Origin: Vibrio navarrensis
GTDB lineage: Bacteria; Pseudomonadota; Gammaproteobacteria; Enterobacterales; Vibrionaceae
Length of the DNA: 64,000 nucleotides
NCBI RefSeq assembly: GCF_015767675.1
Contig: NZ_CP065217.1
Coordinates: forward strand, 496,001 to 560,000
Direction: 5' to 3'
This document shows, one piece after another, positions 33,852 to 42,827 of the stretch (position 1 is its first letter; each line of letters starts with the position of its first letter). Both the position numbers and the translations under genes were made by a program. The notes under the pieces are model-generated. The model worked only from the letters and a program-made list of their open reading frames with translations. It was not told the origin of the DNA and did no database searches.

Positions 33852-34628
33852 ATGCTTATTGTTGTTTCTCCAGCCAAAACTCTGGATTACGAATCGCCAC
33901 TCGCGACGCAAAAGTTTACCCAACCGGAATTGGTCGATTATTCCAAACAGTTGATTGACGTTTGCCGCCGCTTAACGCCGGCCGATGTTGCTTCACTGAT
34001 GAAAGTGAGCGATAAAATCGCCGATCTCAACGTGGGTCGCTTCCAAGATTGGAGCGAAACCTTCACGCCAGAAAATGCGCGCCAAGCGATTCTGGCTTTC
34101 AAAGGCGATGTTTATACCGGGCTGGAAGCCGAAACGTTTACAGAGGCGGATTTTGACTACGCGCAGCAGCATTTGCGCATGCTCTCCGGTTTGTATGGCC
34201 TGCTGAAGCCGCTCGATTTGATGCAGCCGTATCGTCTGGAAATGGGTACTAAGTTAGCCAATCCGCAAGGCAGCAACCTTTACCAGTTTTGGGGCAATGT
34301 GATCACCGACAAGCTCAATGAGGCGATTGCCGAGCAAGGCGACAATGTGCTGATTAATCTGGCCTCGAACGAATACTTTAAAGCGGTGAAGCCGAAGAAT
34401 CTGCAAGCTCAGGTGGTGACGCCGATTTTCAAAGATGGCAAAAATGGCCAGTACAAAGTCATCAGCTTTTTTGCCAAGAAAGCGCGTGGCATGATGGCAC
34501 GTTACATCATTGAAAATCGAATCCGCAGTGTGGCCGATCTTACCCAGTTTGACACCGCGGGTTACTACTTTGTGGAAGAAGAATCCACGCCGACGGAATT
34601 GGTGTTTAAGCGCGAAGAGCAGCATTAA
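33852..34628 (+). CDS. yaaA: Peroxide stress protein YaaA
   Basis: 258-residue YaaA/DUF328 protein, which limits iron-driven oxidative damage in E. coli under hydrogen peroxide and has DNA-binding features. [20 protein letters not shown] is the family start; [21 protein letters not shown] and [16 protein letters not shown] are conserved internal motifs, with [14 protein letters not shown] near the end. AGGAAG precedes the ATG. Convergent with srmB. Confidence 0.95.
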   Translation: MLIVVSPAKTLDYESPLATQKFTQPELVDYSKQLIDVCRRLTPADVASLMKVSDKIADLNVGRFQDWSETFTPENARQAILAFKGDVYTGLEAETFTEADFDYAQQHLRMLSGLYGLLKPLDLMQPYRLEMGTKLANPQGSNLYQFWGNVITDKLNEAIAEQGDNVLINLASNEYFKAVKPKNLQAQVVTPIFKDGKNGQYKVISFFAKKARGMMARYIIENRIRSVADLTQFDTAGYYFVEEESTPTELVFKREEQH

Positions 34629-34647
34629 TTCCGTTGTTGGAAAAAGA

Positions 34648-34672
34648 AAGGGTTGGCACTTGGCCAACCCTT
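34648..34672. terminator. Shared terminator of yaaA and srmB
   Basis: AAGGGTTGGC (34648-34657) pairs with GCCAACCCTT (34663-34672). It lies between convergent genes and has a pyrimidine-rich side in both directions. Confidence 0.82.
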
Positions 34673-34688
34673 CTGTTTTATCGTGTGG

Positions 34689-35915
34689 TTACTTTTTCTT
34701 TTTCACACTTTTCTTTTTGCTGACGGCTTTTTTATCGTCTTTTTTCTTTTTCTTCTTAAACACCGGTTTTTTGTGCTGTGGACGCAGCTCTTTGACAAAG
34801 CGTTCTTTGATCTCTTCTTTGACGTAGCGAGCTACGCGGTCAAGCATCGTTTGGTCATGCGCTTCAACGATGGAGATCGCGTTGCCTTTTTTACCGGCAC
34901 GCGCGGTACGGCCAATTCGGTGCAGGTACACATCGGCGCTGCGTGGCATATCAAAGTTCACCACGTGAGAAACGTCAGGTAAATCGATACCGCGTGCGGC
35001 TACATCGGTTGCAAGTAGCACGTTAACGCTGCCATCACGAAAACGCGCAATCGCATTGTTGCGGCGATCTTGTGGCATCTCCCCTTGGATCCAAGAGCAC
35101 GGGATCTGAGCGCTTTCCAGCTGTGCTCGTAGGTCGGCCAAACGCTCGCGTGTTTTCAAGAAGACAATAGTGCGCTCAGCTTGCTCGGTAAGAATGTTTT
35201 TCAGCAGCGCCAGTTTGTGTTCCATGCTATCGGCGCGGTAGTACCACTGGGTGATTTTCTTGCGCTCGCGACGAGAAGGCTCGGCATCAATGTCGGCTGG
35301 GTCTTTGAGCAGATCCGCGGTGAAGCCTTCCACGCCCTTACCTTCCAAGGTGGCAGAAAAGAGCATGCTCTGTTTACGCCAGCGACATTCGTTCGATAGG
35401 CGGTCCACAGTCGGGGCAAAGCCCATATCCAGCATGCGATCCGCTTCATCAAGGATCAGCCACTCAATGGCTCGGCAGTCGAAACGCTCGGCTTGAATGT
35501 ACTCCATCAAGCGGCCAGGTGTGGCGACGACGATATCCTGCGTTGTAGAGAGAATATCGGCATGCTCTTGATACTGCACGCCACCTGTGATGGTGAAGAT
35601 ATTGAGCTTGGTATACTTTGCCAGTGCGCGCGCTTGGTCAGCCACCTGCATCGCCAGCTCACGCGTTGGCGTTAAGATCAAAATACGTGCCGGCCCCGGT
35701 TTGCGACGCGGGAAGTCAATCAGATATTGTAGCGCTGGCAGCACGAAGGCCGCCGTTTTTCCGGTACCGGTGGGCGCACAGGCCAGAATGTCTCGGCCGT
35801 CCAGAGCTTGTGGGATCGCTTCGGCCTGAATTTGCGTTGGACGCTCAAAGCCAAGTTCATCAATGGCAGCCAACAGGTTGGGGTCAAGATCCAGTTCAGC
35901 AAAAGTTCTGATCAC
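34689..35915 (-). CDS. srmB: ATP-dependent RNA helicase SrmB
   Basis: DEAD-box helicase needed for early assembly of the 50S ribosomal subunit, especially in the cold. 408 residues. The Q motif is GFERPTQIQAEAIP; then ACAPTGTGKTAAF (Walker A), PTRELAMQV, VATPGRLMEY, LILDEADRML (DEAD) and SATLEG. The second domain has IVFLKTRERL, TDVAARGIDLPDV and HRIGRTARAGKKG. The tail is nearly pure lysine (34,689-34,760), as in SrmB. The start codon is GTG (35913-35915) with GGAG upstream. trmN6 is upstream on the same strand. Confidence 0.93.
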   Translation of the reverse strand: MIRTFAELDLDPNLLAAIDELGFERPTQIQAEAIPQALDGRDILACAPTGTGKTAAFVLPALQYLIDFPRRKPGPARILILTPTRELAMQVADQARALAKYTKLNIFTITGGVQYQEHADILSTTQDIVVATPGRLMEYIQAERFDCRAIEWLILDEADRMLDMGFAPTVDRLSNECRWRKQSMLFSATLEGKGVEGFTADLLKDPADIDAEPSRRERKKITQWYYRADSMEHKLALLKNILTEQAERTIVFLKTRERLADLRAQLESAQIPCSWIQGEMPQDRRNNAIARFRDGSVNVLLATDVAARGIDLPDVSHVVNFDMPRSADVYLHRIGRTARAGKKGNAISIVEAHDQTMLDRVARYVKEEIKERFVKELRPQHKKPVFKKKKKKDDKKAVSKKKSVKKKK

Positions 35916-36019
35916 AGTAGGGTCTCCACAAGCTCGGTTAACTCACAGGTTAACAGAGCAGCAACAATTAAAAGGGGACGTATTATAGAGTGAACGGTGA
36001 TTAGGATCACATGTTATTT

Positions 36020-36739
36020 CTACATCTTGAGATAAAAGTCTTGCGTTAGGGCGACAAACTCGGCGCTGTAGCCGTTTTCCTCTCGAATGGACAGGCTTTG
36101 CTCTTGTACCGCTGTCGCTTGCAATTTCAGCTCGAACAGTAGCCGTGAGACGGGTTTTTGCTCGCTAGGGCGCACCCGGCAAAGACGGCTAAGGTGCCAG
36201 CCTTGCGTTTGTGCCAGTTGGATGAAGGCAGTTCCTTCCACATCGGGTAACACAAAGCTAGCTCGCCCGTCTTGGTTGAGCAGCGCTTTGGCGCGCGAAA
36301 TCAGATCCCAGTGACTTAAGCTGTCTGTGTGCCTCGCCGTGGCACGTTGCTGCATTTTGGCCTGCTCTCCGCTGTTGAAATAGGGCGGGTTGCAGATGAT
36401 GGCGTCAAAACGCGTTCCCAGATTGAGGGTCAAGACATCGCCTTGCTGCACCTCCAGCCGATCTCGCCACGGGCTTTGTGCAAAGTTATCTCTGGCCGCT
36501 TCGATAGCATGCGCATCAATATCGACCGCCGTGATGCGCAGCGTAGGAAAACGCTGTGCAGACATCAGGCTCAAGAGCCCAGTGCCTGTGCCAATGTCGA
36601 GCAAGTTGCTCGCGAAGGAAAAATCGCTCCACGCCCCAAGTAACACACCATCGGTGCTGACAGGCATCCCTGAGTGGCTGTCTGCGATCGAAAACTGTTT
36701 AAAATTGAAGCCCTTAGTTTTTAATGTGTCACTCTTCAT
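36020..36739 (-). CDS. trmN6: tRNA1(Val) (adenine(37)-N6)-methyltransferase
   Basis: 239-residue SAM-dependent methyltransferase (YfiC) that modifies A37 of tRNA-Val. FKQFSIADSHSGMPVSTDGV opens it and LLDIGTGTGLLSLMSAQRF is the SAM-binding motif. DAIICNPPYFNSG contains the NPPY motif of N6-adenine methyltransferases. In E. coli yfiC also neighbours srmB. No strong ribosome-binding site is visible before the ATG. Confidence 0.94.
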   Translation of the reverse strand: MKSDTLKTKGFNFKQFSIADSHSGMPVSTDGVLLGAWSDFSFASNLLDIGTGTGLLSLMSAQRFPTLRITAVDIDAHAIEAARDNFAQSPWRDRLEVQQGDVLTLNLGTRFDAIICNPPYFNSGEQAKMQQRATARHTDSLSHWDLISRAKALLNQDGRASFVLPDVEGTAFIQLAQTQGWHLSRLCRVRPSEQKPVSRLLFELKLQATAVQEQSLSIREENGYSAEFVALTQDFYLKM

Positions 36740-37047
36740 GTTTATGTTTTTATCTCGCTATTTTTTAGATACAAAAACCACTGTTAAATGATTGTGTGAA
36801 ATTATTCTCTAGGTGTTAACGACTTGTGGGTAAAGTTGTATGGATTATTTGTCTGGATTAAAAATAGATACCAGTGACATCAACTGTAATATTGTCATTT
36901 CTGTAAATTAATGTAGTGTTTTTGTCGCAAAGGTTGCCAATTGATGGTGGTTTAGTCATTATGCGCGCCTTATTCGAAAGAGGGATCAGGTTTTCTGATC
37001 CACAAAAGCATACACAACATTCATCAGAATTATTCTAAGGGTTATCT
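36740..37047. other. trmN6 / brnQ divergent intergenic region
   Basis: 308 bp, AT-rich. The only clear structure is a hairpin GGATCAG (36983-36989) / CTGATCC (36995-37001) in what should be the brnQ leader. I see no ORF worth listing and no known regulatory element. Confidence 0.5.
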
Positions 37048-38361
37048 GTGAAACAGACTTTAAAATTTTCCGATATCCTCGCAGTCGGCTTCATGCTGTT
37101 TGCGTTTTTCCTCGGTGCCGGTAACATCATTTTCCCACCGCTGGCAGGGCAACTTGCCGGTGATAATTTAATGCCAGCGATGTTTGGCTTCTTGCTGACG
37201 GCGGTTGGTCTTCCTTTGATCACCATTATTGCCATCGCCCTCGCAGGTGGAACTTGGGAACATTTGACCAAAGATCTACCCAAACAAGCCGCGATGCTGA
37301 TGGCGGTGCTGATCTTTATCATCATTGGCCCTGCATTTGCTGCGCCGCGAACTGGTCTGGTTGCTTATGAAATGGCGATAAAACCGTTTTTCGCTGAAGC
37401 CGCACAGTCGCATCTCACCATTTTCTCTGTGCTGTTTTTCGCGGTAGCGATCTTTTTCTCTTGGTCACAAGGTAAATTGATCGATGTGATCGGCAAAGTG
37501 CTGACTCCGGCGCTGTTTGTGGGTTTGATTGTTCTGGCAGTTGCGGTGTTTGTCGACCCACAAGGCGCGTTTATTGCGGCGCAGGGCGAATACCTCACTC
37601 AGCCGCTGACCAAAGGTTTCCTAGAAGGTTACAACACCATGGATACTTTTGGTTCGCTGATGTTCGGCATGCTGATTGTTGATGCGCTGCGCAATCGCGG
37701 CATCACTGAGCGTTCGGCAACCACACGTTATTTGATCCTAGCGGGCGTGATTGCGGCGGCAGGGCTGGCGTTTGTCTACGTTTCACTTTTCTATCTCGGT
37801 GCAACCAGCGCGACTGTGGCTGCGGGGGCCGACAACGGTGGCGTGGTTCTGAGCCTTTACGTTCAAGCTCTGTTTGGTCCTTATGGTCAAATCGTGTTAT
37901 CGGTCATCGTATTGCTGGCGTGTCTGACCACGGCGATTGGTCTTATCTCAGCCTGTTCTGATTACTTTAGCTCTCTGACTCCGCTTTCGTACAAAGCGTG
38001 GGTGGTGATTAACGGTGTCGCGTGTGCGGTCGTGGCAAATGTGGGTTTGGCGCAGCTGATTTCTCTGTCTGTGCCCGTGTTGTTCGCACTTTACCCAGTG
38101 GCGATTGCCTTGGTTGCACTGACGTTTGTTCGCAAGAAACTGCCGAACCCACGTGTTGCTTACCGTGTAGTGATTTTAGTTTCACTGTTGTTTGCTTTGA
38201 TCGACGCGGCAAAAGTCGCTGGTGTGGATGTCTCTGCGTTTAAAGTGCTGCCACTGTTTGACGTGGGCATGGGCTGGTTGCTGCCAACCGCTGCGGCGAT
38301 TATCTGCATGTTCTTTGTTAGCCGCTCAGTGGCGCAAGAACTGACGCAGCAAAACGCGTAA
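37048..38361 (+). CDS. brnQ: Branched-chain amino acid:cation symporter BrnQ
   Basis: 437-residue LIVCS-family inner-membrane carrier for Leu, Ile and Val (E. coli BrnQ 439). MKQTLKFSDILAVGFMLFAF begins the protein; FFLGAGNIIFPPLAGQLAG is the family signature at the first membrane segment. About 12 hydrophobic segments follow. The start codon is GTG with AAGGG upstream, since no suitable ATG is nearby. A terminator follows. Monocistronic. Confidence 0.95.
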   Translation: MKQTLKFSDILAVGFMLFAFFLGAGNIIFPPLAGQLAGDNLMPAMFGFLLTAVGLPLITIIAIALAGGTWEHLTKDLPKQAAMLMAVLIFIIIGPAFAAPRTGLVAYEMAIKPFFAEAAQSHLTIFSVLFFAVAIFFSWSQGKLIDVIGKVLTPALFVGLIVLAVAVFVDPQGAFIAAQGEYLTQPLTKGFLEGYNTMDTFGSLMFGMLIVDALRNRGITERSATTRYLILAGVIAAAGLAFVYVSLFYLGATSATVAAGADNGGVVLSLYVQALFGPYGQIVLSVIVLLACLTTAIGLISACSDYFSSLTPLSYKAWVVINGVACAVVANVGLAQLISLSVPVLFALYPVAIALVALTFVRKKLPNPRVAYRVVILVSLLFALIDAAKVAGVDVSAFKVLPLFDVGMGWLLPTAAAIICMFFVSRSVAQELTQQNA

Positions 38362-38388
38362 CAGGCGCATCACTTAAGCAACGAAAAC

Positions 38389-38422
38389 AAAAAGCCCTGC
38401 ACTCATCCTGCCGGGCTTTTTT
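38389..38422 (+). terminator. brnQ terminator
   Basis: AAAAAGCCC (38389-38397) pairs with GGGCTTTTT (38413-38421), a 15-nt loop between. The T run ends at 38422. Its A-rich left side could also serve the convergent fldB. Confidence 0.85.
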
Positions 38423-38480
38423 CATTCTCAATGTTTTTCTCAATTTTCTTTTTGAGCGCTGAGTCGCAAGTATGACCAGC

Positions 38481-38999
38481 TTAAAGCTTGTCGTGGTACT
38501 CGACCAACACTTGCTCAACCCAAGTGGCGATGCGCTCATCGCTCAGTTCATATTGTGAGTCTTCATCCAGCGCTAGGCCGACAAAGTGCGTACCGTCTGC
38601 AGTCAACGCTTTTGAAGCGTCGAATTGATAGCCCTGGTTTGGCCAGTAGCCGATAAACTCAGCGCCGGCGATTTTCAGCTCATCGTGCAGCAGCCCCATC
38701 GCATCGAGGAACCACTCGCCGTAGCCTTCTTGATCGCCAAGGCCGAACAGGGCGACCGTTTTGCCTTGTACTGGTGAGCTAGACACTTGCTGCCAGATGG
38801 CCGACCAATCTTCCTGAATCTCACCAAAATCCCAGGTGGAGATGCCCAATAGCAGCAGATCATACTCTGCCATCAGGGAAAGAGGCGACTCTTTAACGTT
38901 GTGAACATCCACTAACTCTTCGCCAATCAAGGCGCGAATTTTCTCCGCTGCCATTTCGGTGTAGCAGGTGGTTGAGCCGTAAAACAATCCGATTTTCAT
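38481..38999 (-). CDS. fldB: Flavodoxin 2 (FldB)
   Basis: 172-residue flavodoxin, a FMN electron carrier. [20 protein letters not shown] has the phosphate-binding loop with the FldB-specific STTCYTE pattern; [11 protein letters not shown] and [18 protein letters not shown] are the isoalloxazine-side loops. The ATG at 38997-38999 fits the family start, but an ATG at 39008 and a GTG at 39011 are in frame and none has a good upstream site. Adjacent and divergent to xerD, as in E. coli, where fldB precedes xerD-dsbC-recJ-prfB-lysS. Confidence 0.94.
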   Translation of the reverse strand: MKIGLFYGSTTCYTEMAAEKIRALIGEELVDVHNVKESPLSLMAEYDLLLLGISTWDFGEIQEDWSAIWQQVSSSPVQGKTVALFGLGDQEGYGEWFLDAMGLLHDELKIAGAEFIGYWPNQGYQFDASKALTADGTHFVGLALDEDSQYELSDERIATWVEQVLVEYHDKL

Positions 39000-39156
39000 G
39001 TTTGTCATCACTGCGATTGGTTAGAACACCGAATTCTACCCATATTTTGCTGAGGATTGCAGCGAATATCGCGTGCACAAGGATTTTTTATAGCATTAAT
39101 AACCTGCCTGACATACTCTCAGGCCATTAAGTTCTAAACAGGATAAGGAAACAAGC

Positions 39157-40074
39157 ATGCAGCAGTCTGCATCAATCAATATGCAGGACTTTGGCTTGGT
39201 GGAGCAGTTTCTCGATGCGATGTGGATGGAGCGCGGGTTGGCGGAAAACACCCTTGCTTCTTATCGCAACGATCTGATGAAGTTGCTGCAATGGATGGAA
39301 ACAAGCCATTATCGACTTGATTTCATTAGCTTATCTGGATTGCAAGAGTATCAAGCCTATTTAGCGGATCTCGATTATAAACAGACCTCGCGCGCCAGAA
39401 TGTTGTCGGCGATTCGTCGCCTGTTTCAGTATCTGCACCGGGAGAAAATTCGCGCCGACGATCCGAGCGCGTTGCTGATCAGCCCCAAACTGCCGCAGCG
39501 TCTGCCCAAAGACATCAGCGAAGCGCAAGTGGATGCGCTGCTGGATGCGCCCGATGTAAATGATCCGCTGGAACTGCGTGACAAAGCGATGCTAGAGCTT
39601 TTGTATGCCACTGGCCTGCGGGTGACGGAACTGGTCAGCCTGACGATGGAAAACGTCAGTTTGCGCCAAGGGGTTGTGCGCGTTACGGGTAAAGGGGGCA
39701 AAGAGCGCTTGGTGCCGATGGGGGAAAACGCCATCGACTGGCTGGAAACCTTTATTAAACAAGGTCGCCCGGTGTTGCTCGGTGAGACAACTTCGGACGT
39801 GGTTTTTCCCAGTCAAAGGGCCAGACAGATGACGCGTCAGACCTTCTGGCATCGAATCAAACATTACGCGGTGGTTGCTGGTATCGATACCGATCATCTC
39901 TCGCCGCACGTATTGCGCCACGCTTTTGCGACGCATTTATTGAACTATGGTGCGGATCTGCGGGTCGTACAGATGCTGCTTGGTCATAGTGACTTATCGA
40001 CCACGCAAATTTATACTCACGTAGCAACTGAACGACTGAAACAGATTCACAGCGAACACCATCCGCGTGCTTAG
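39157..40074 (+). CDS. xerD: Site-specific tyrosine recombinase XerD
   Basis: 305-residue recombinase that, with XerC, resolves chromosome dimers at dif and is used by many integrating phages. The N-terminal SAM-like domain spans about 10-105. Catalytic residues are visible: Arg155 in ATGLRVTELV, Lys179 in TGKGGKERL, His251 and Arg254 in HVLRHAFATHLL, His277 in LLGHSDLSTTQ and Tyr286 in IYTHV. AAGGA precedes the ATG. It heads the xerD-dsbC-recJ cluster. Confidence 0.97.
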   Translation: MQQSASINMQDFGLVEQFLDAMWMERGLAENTLASYRNDLMKLLQWMETSHYRLDFISLSGLQEYQAYLADLDYKQTSRARMLSAIRRLFQYLHREKIRADDPSALLISPKLPQRLPKDISEAQVDALLDAPDVNDPLELRDKAMLELLYATGLRVTELVSLTMENVSLRQGVVRVTGKGGKERLVPMGENAIDWLETFIKQGRPVLLGETTSDVVFPSQRARQMTRQTFWHRIKHYAVVAGIDTDHLSPHVLRHAFATHLLNYGADLRVVQMLLGHSDLSTTQIYTHVATERLKQIHSEHHPRA

Positions 40075-40099
40075 CGGATGCTAATATAAGGTGATTTTA

Positions 40100-40891
40100 A
40101 TGAGCGTATTACGCCGACTAACTCTTTTGACTCTTCCGTTTTTTGTCACGGCGTGTGGCGCTGAAGAGAGCCATGCAACCACGCCAGCGACCGAAGTCGT
40201 TGCCAGTGCTAATGTTGCCAGTACCAACATAGATAGCGCCGCATTAAAAGCCCGTTTTAGTAAACTTGGCCTGAATATTACCAATATTCAACCTTCGGAT
40301 GTGGCTGGCTTAGTTGAGATCCAAACCAACAGCGGCGTGCTGTTTTCGTCAAACGATGGCAAGCATTTTATTGCAGGTACCCTGTACGCACTTGACGACA
40401 ACGGCCAATACCGTGACGTAATTGCCGAGCGCCAAGCACCGCTCAATGCAAAAAAAATCGCCAAGTTTAGCGATAGCGTGATTGAATACAAAGCCGCCAA
40501 TGAGAAATACGTCGTGACGGTGTTTACCGATATTACGTGTGGCTACTGTGTGCGTTTGCACAGTCAGATGAAAGAATACAACGATCTTGGTATTACCGTT
40601 CGTTACATGGCTTTCCCGCGTCAAGGGGGAGTGAGCCCGGTGGCCGATCAAATGGCGGGTGTTTGGTGTGCTGCCGATCCGAAAGCGGCCATGCATGACG
40701 CGAAAGTGAATCGTAAATTTGCGCCGGTAGAAAACGATGTCTCGCAATGTAAAAAGACCATTGCCGCTCACTATCAGCTAGGTCAAGAGCTCGGTATCAA
40801 TGGTACGCCGGCTATTTTCCTTGCCAGCGGTGAAATGATTGCCGGCTACTTGCCACCGGAAAAGCTTTTACAACGACTACAACAGCAATAA
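40100..40891 (+). CDS. dsbC: Periplasmic disulfide isomerase DsbC, with a lipobox
   Basis: 263-residue thiol:disulfide isomerase that repairs wrong disulfides in the periplasm. The active site is Cys147-Gly-Tyr-Cys150 in FTDITCGYCVRLH, and the cis-Pro loop is GINGTPAIFLASG. An N-terminal dimerisation domain precedes the thioredoxin fold. The signal ends LPFFVTAC-GAEES, which fits a lipobox (VTAC, Cys19, Gly at +2); E. coli DsbC has an ordinary signal peptide. So this copy may be lipid-anchored. I start at the ATG at 40100, with AAGGTG upstream; a GTG at 40091 is in frame. recJ follows by 57 nt. Confidence 0.94.
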   Translation: MSVLRRLTLLTLPFFVTACGAEESHATTPATEVVASANVASTNIDSAALKARFSKLGLNITNIQPSDVAGLVEIQTNSGVLFSSNDGKHFIAGTLYALDDNGQYRDVIAERQAPLNAKKIAKFSDSVIEYKAANEKYVVTVFTDITCGYCVRLHSQMKEYNDLGITVRYMAFPRQGGVSPVADQMAGVWCAADPKAAMHDAKVNRKFAPVENDVSQCKKTIAAHYQLGQELGINGTPAIFLASGEMIAGYLPPEKLLQRLQQQ

Positions 40892-40948
40892 ATCCATCCA
40901 TATCCAAGGAGCAGAGCCTGGCGTTAAGCGCTTGGCTCTATTCAACGC

Positions 40949-42688
40949 ATGATAGAAATACAACGTCGACCTGAACCCGATCTCTCTCTGTTACCCGAGA
41001 GCCTCCCAGAACTGCTTAAGCGCATTTATATCAACCGTGGCGTGACTGATATTGCTCAGTTGGACAATGCCGCAAAAGGTCTCCATTCCTATCAAAAGCT
41101 GCATGGTATTGAACTGGCGGTCACACTGCTGTTTCAAGCCATTCAAGAGCAAAAACGCATCATCGTGGTTGGCGATTTTGACGCCGATGGCGCGACCAGC
41201 TCTGCCCTGTCGGTTTTGGCGCTGCGCATGCTTGGTAGCCGCAATGTCGATTATCTGGTGCCAAATCGTTTTGAAGATGGTTATGGCCTGAGTCCTGAAG
41301 TGGTGGATCAAGCGATCGAACTGGGTGCAGAAATGATCATGACCGTCGACAACGGTGTCTCCTCGATTGAGGGGGTGCGCTACGCCAAAGAGCGTGGCTT
41401 AAAAGTACTGGTCACCGACCACCATTTGCCAGGGCAAGTGTTGCCGGATGTCGATGCGATGGTCAATCCGAACTTGCAGACCTGCGCATTTCCCTCCAAA
41501 TCCTTGGCGGGCGTTGGTGTCGCCTTTTATCTGATGATGGCGCTTTGTGTGCATATGCGCAAATGCGGTTGGTTTGCTGAGCAAGGCATGGCCGAGCCCA
41601 AGTTGATGGAGCTGGTTGACTTGGTGGCGCTTGGCACCGTGGCTGACGTGGTGCCGCTGGATGAAAATAACCGCATTTTGGTCCATCAAGGTTTGCAGCG
41701 TATTCGCGCTGGTAAAGCGCGTCCGGGCATTCAAGCGCTGATCGAAGTGGCCAAGCGCGATGCGCGTCGTCTGGTTGCCGCCGATTTTGGCTTCGCGCTT
41801 GGGCCGCGCATCAATGCCGCGGGGCGTCTTGATGATATGTCTTTCGGTGTTGAGCTGCTGCTGAGTAACAATATCCACGCCGCACGGCGCATGGCCAACG
41901 AGCTGGATGCGCTTAACCAAACGCGCAAAGAAATTGAAGAAGGGATGAAGCAAGAAGCGCTGGCTTTTTGTGAGCGTCTGGAGTTTGGAGAGAACACCGA
42001 GCTGCCTTATGGATTGGCTCTGTTCCAGCGCGATTGGCATCAAGGGGTAATTGGCATTCTCGCCTCGCGCATTAAGGAGAAATACCATCGCCCGGTGATC
42101 GCGTTTGCTGATGGCGGTGATGGTTTGATCAAAGGATCTTGTCGCTCTGTTCCCGGTTTACACATGCGTGATGCGTTGGATCTTATCGACACGCAAAACC
42201 CAGGTTTGATTCTCAAGTTCGGCGGGCACGCCATGGCCGCGGGGTTGACCATCAAAGAGGCCGATTTTACGCGCTTTAGCCGTCTGTTTGATCAGGTTGT
42301 GAAACAAGAACTGGATGAAGCGGCGCTCAAGGGCATTATTCTCTCCGATGGCGAGCTCCAACCGGAGCAGTTTTCTATGCATGTCGCGGAAATGCTGCGT
42401 TCGGCGGGGCCGTGGGGACAAGGCTTCCCAGAACCAGTTTTTGATGGTGAATTCAAACTATTGCATCAAAAACTGGTGGGTGAGAAGCACCTCAAACTGA
42501 TGCTCGAACCGCTTTTTAAAGGCCAGCCGACCAACATCATGGTGGATGGCATCGCCTTTAACGTCGATCTGCGCCGCTGGCCCGATGCGTCAGTAAAAAC
42601 TGTACGTTTGGCCTATAAACTCGACATCAACGAGTTCCGTGGCAATCAATCATTGCAATTGATGGTGGACCATCTCGAAGCAAGATAA
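40949..42688 (+). CDS. recJ: Single-stranded-DNA-specific exonuclease RecJ
   Basis: 579-residue 5'-3' exonuclease for recombination and mismatch repair (E. coli 577). DHH-family metal motifs: IIVVGDFDADGATSSALS, MTVDNGVSS, LVTDHHLPG and LGTVADVVPLDE. The DHHA1 domain has SVPGLHMRDAL and FGGHAMAAGLTI. The C-terminal OB fold runs from about 460. It lies between dsbC and prfB, all on the plus strand. mutH in this window encodes a partner in the same repair pathway. Confidence 0.97.
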   Translation: MIEIQRRPEPDLSLLPESLPELLKRIYINRGVTDIAQLDNAAKGLHSYQKLHGIELAVTLLFQAIQEQKRIIVVGDFDADGATSSALSVLALRMLGSRNVDYLVPNRFEDGYGLSPEVVDQAIELGAEMIMTVDNGVSSIEGVRYAKERGLKVLVTDHHLPGQVLPDVDAMVNPNLQTCAFPSKSLAGVGVAFYLMMALCVHMRKCGWFAEQGMAEPKLMELVDLVALGTVADVVPLDENNRILVHQGLQRIRAGKARPGIQALIEVAKRDARRLVAADFGFALGPRINAAGRLDDMSFGVELLLSNNIHAARRMANELDALNQTRKEIEEGMKQEALAFCERLEFGENTELPYGLALFQRDWHQGVIGILASRIKEKYHRPVIAFADGGDGLIKGSCRSVPGLHMRDALDLIDTQNPGLILKFGGHAMAAGLTIKEADFTRFSRLFDQVVKQELDEAALKGIILSDGELQPEQFSMHVAEMLRSAGPWGQGFPEPVFDGEFKLLHQKLVGEKHLKLMLEPLFKGQPTNIMVDGIAFNVDLRRWPDASVKTVRLAYKLDINEFRGNQSLQLMVDHLEAR

Positions 42689-42827
42689 ATGTTCATCCGA
42701 AGCCCCGAACCGTGGGCTTCGAATGCTTTGGCTAACGAGTCAACATCGGCCAAATTTTTCCTGTATCTCTGTCACATTTTTCAGTAGAATTCTGCGGTTA
42801 AATTCTACTCTAAAATGTTGAGCCAAC

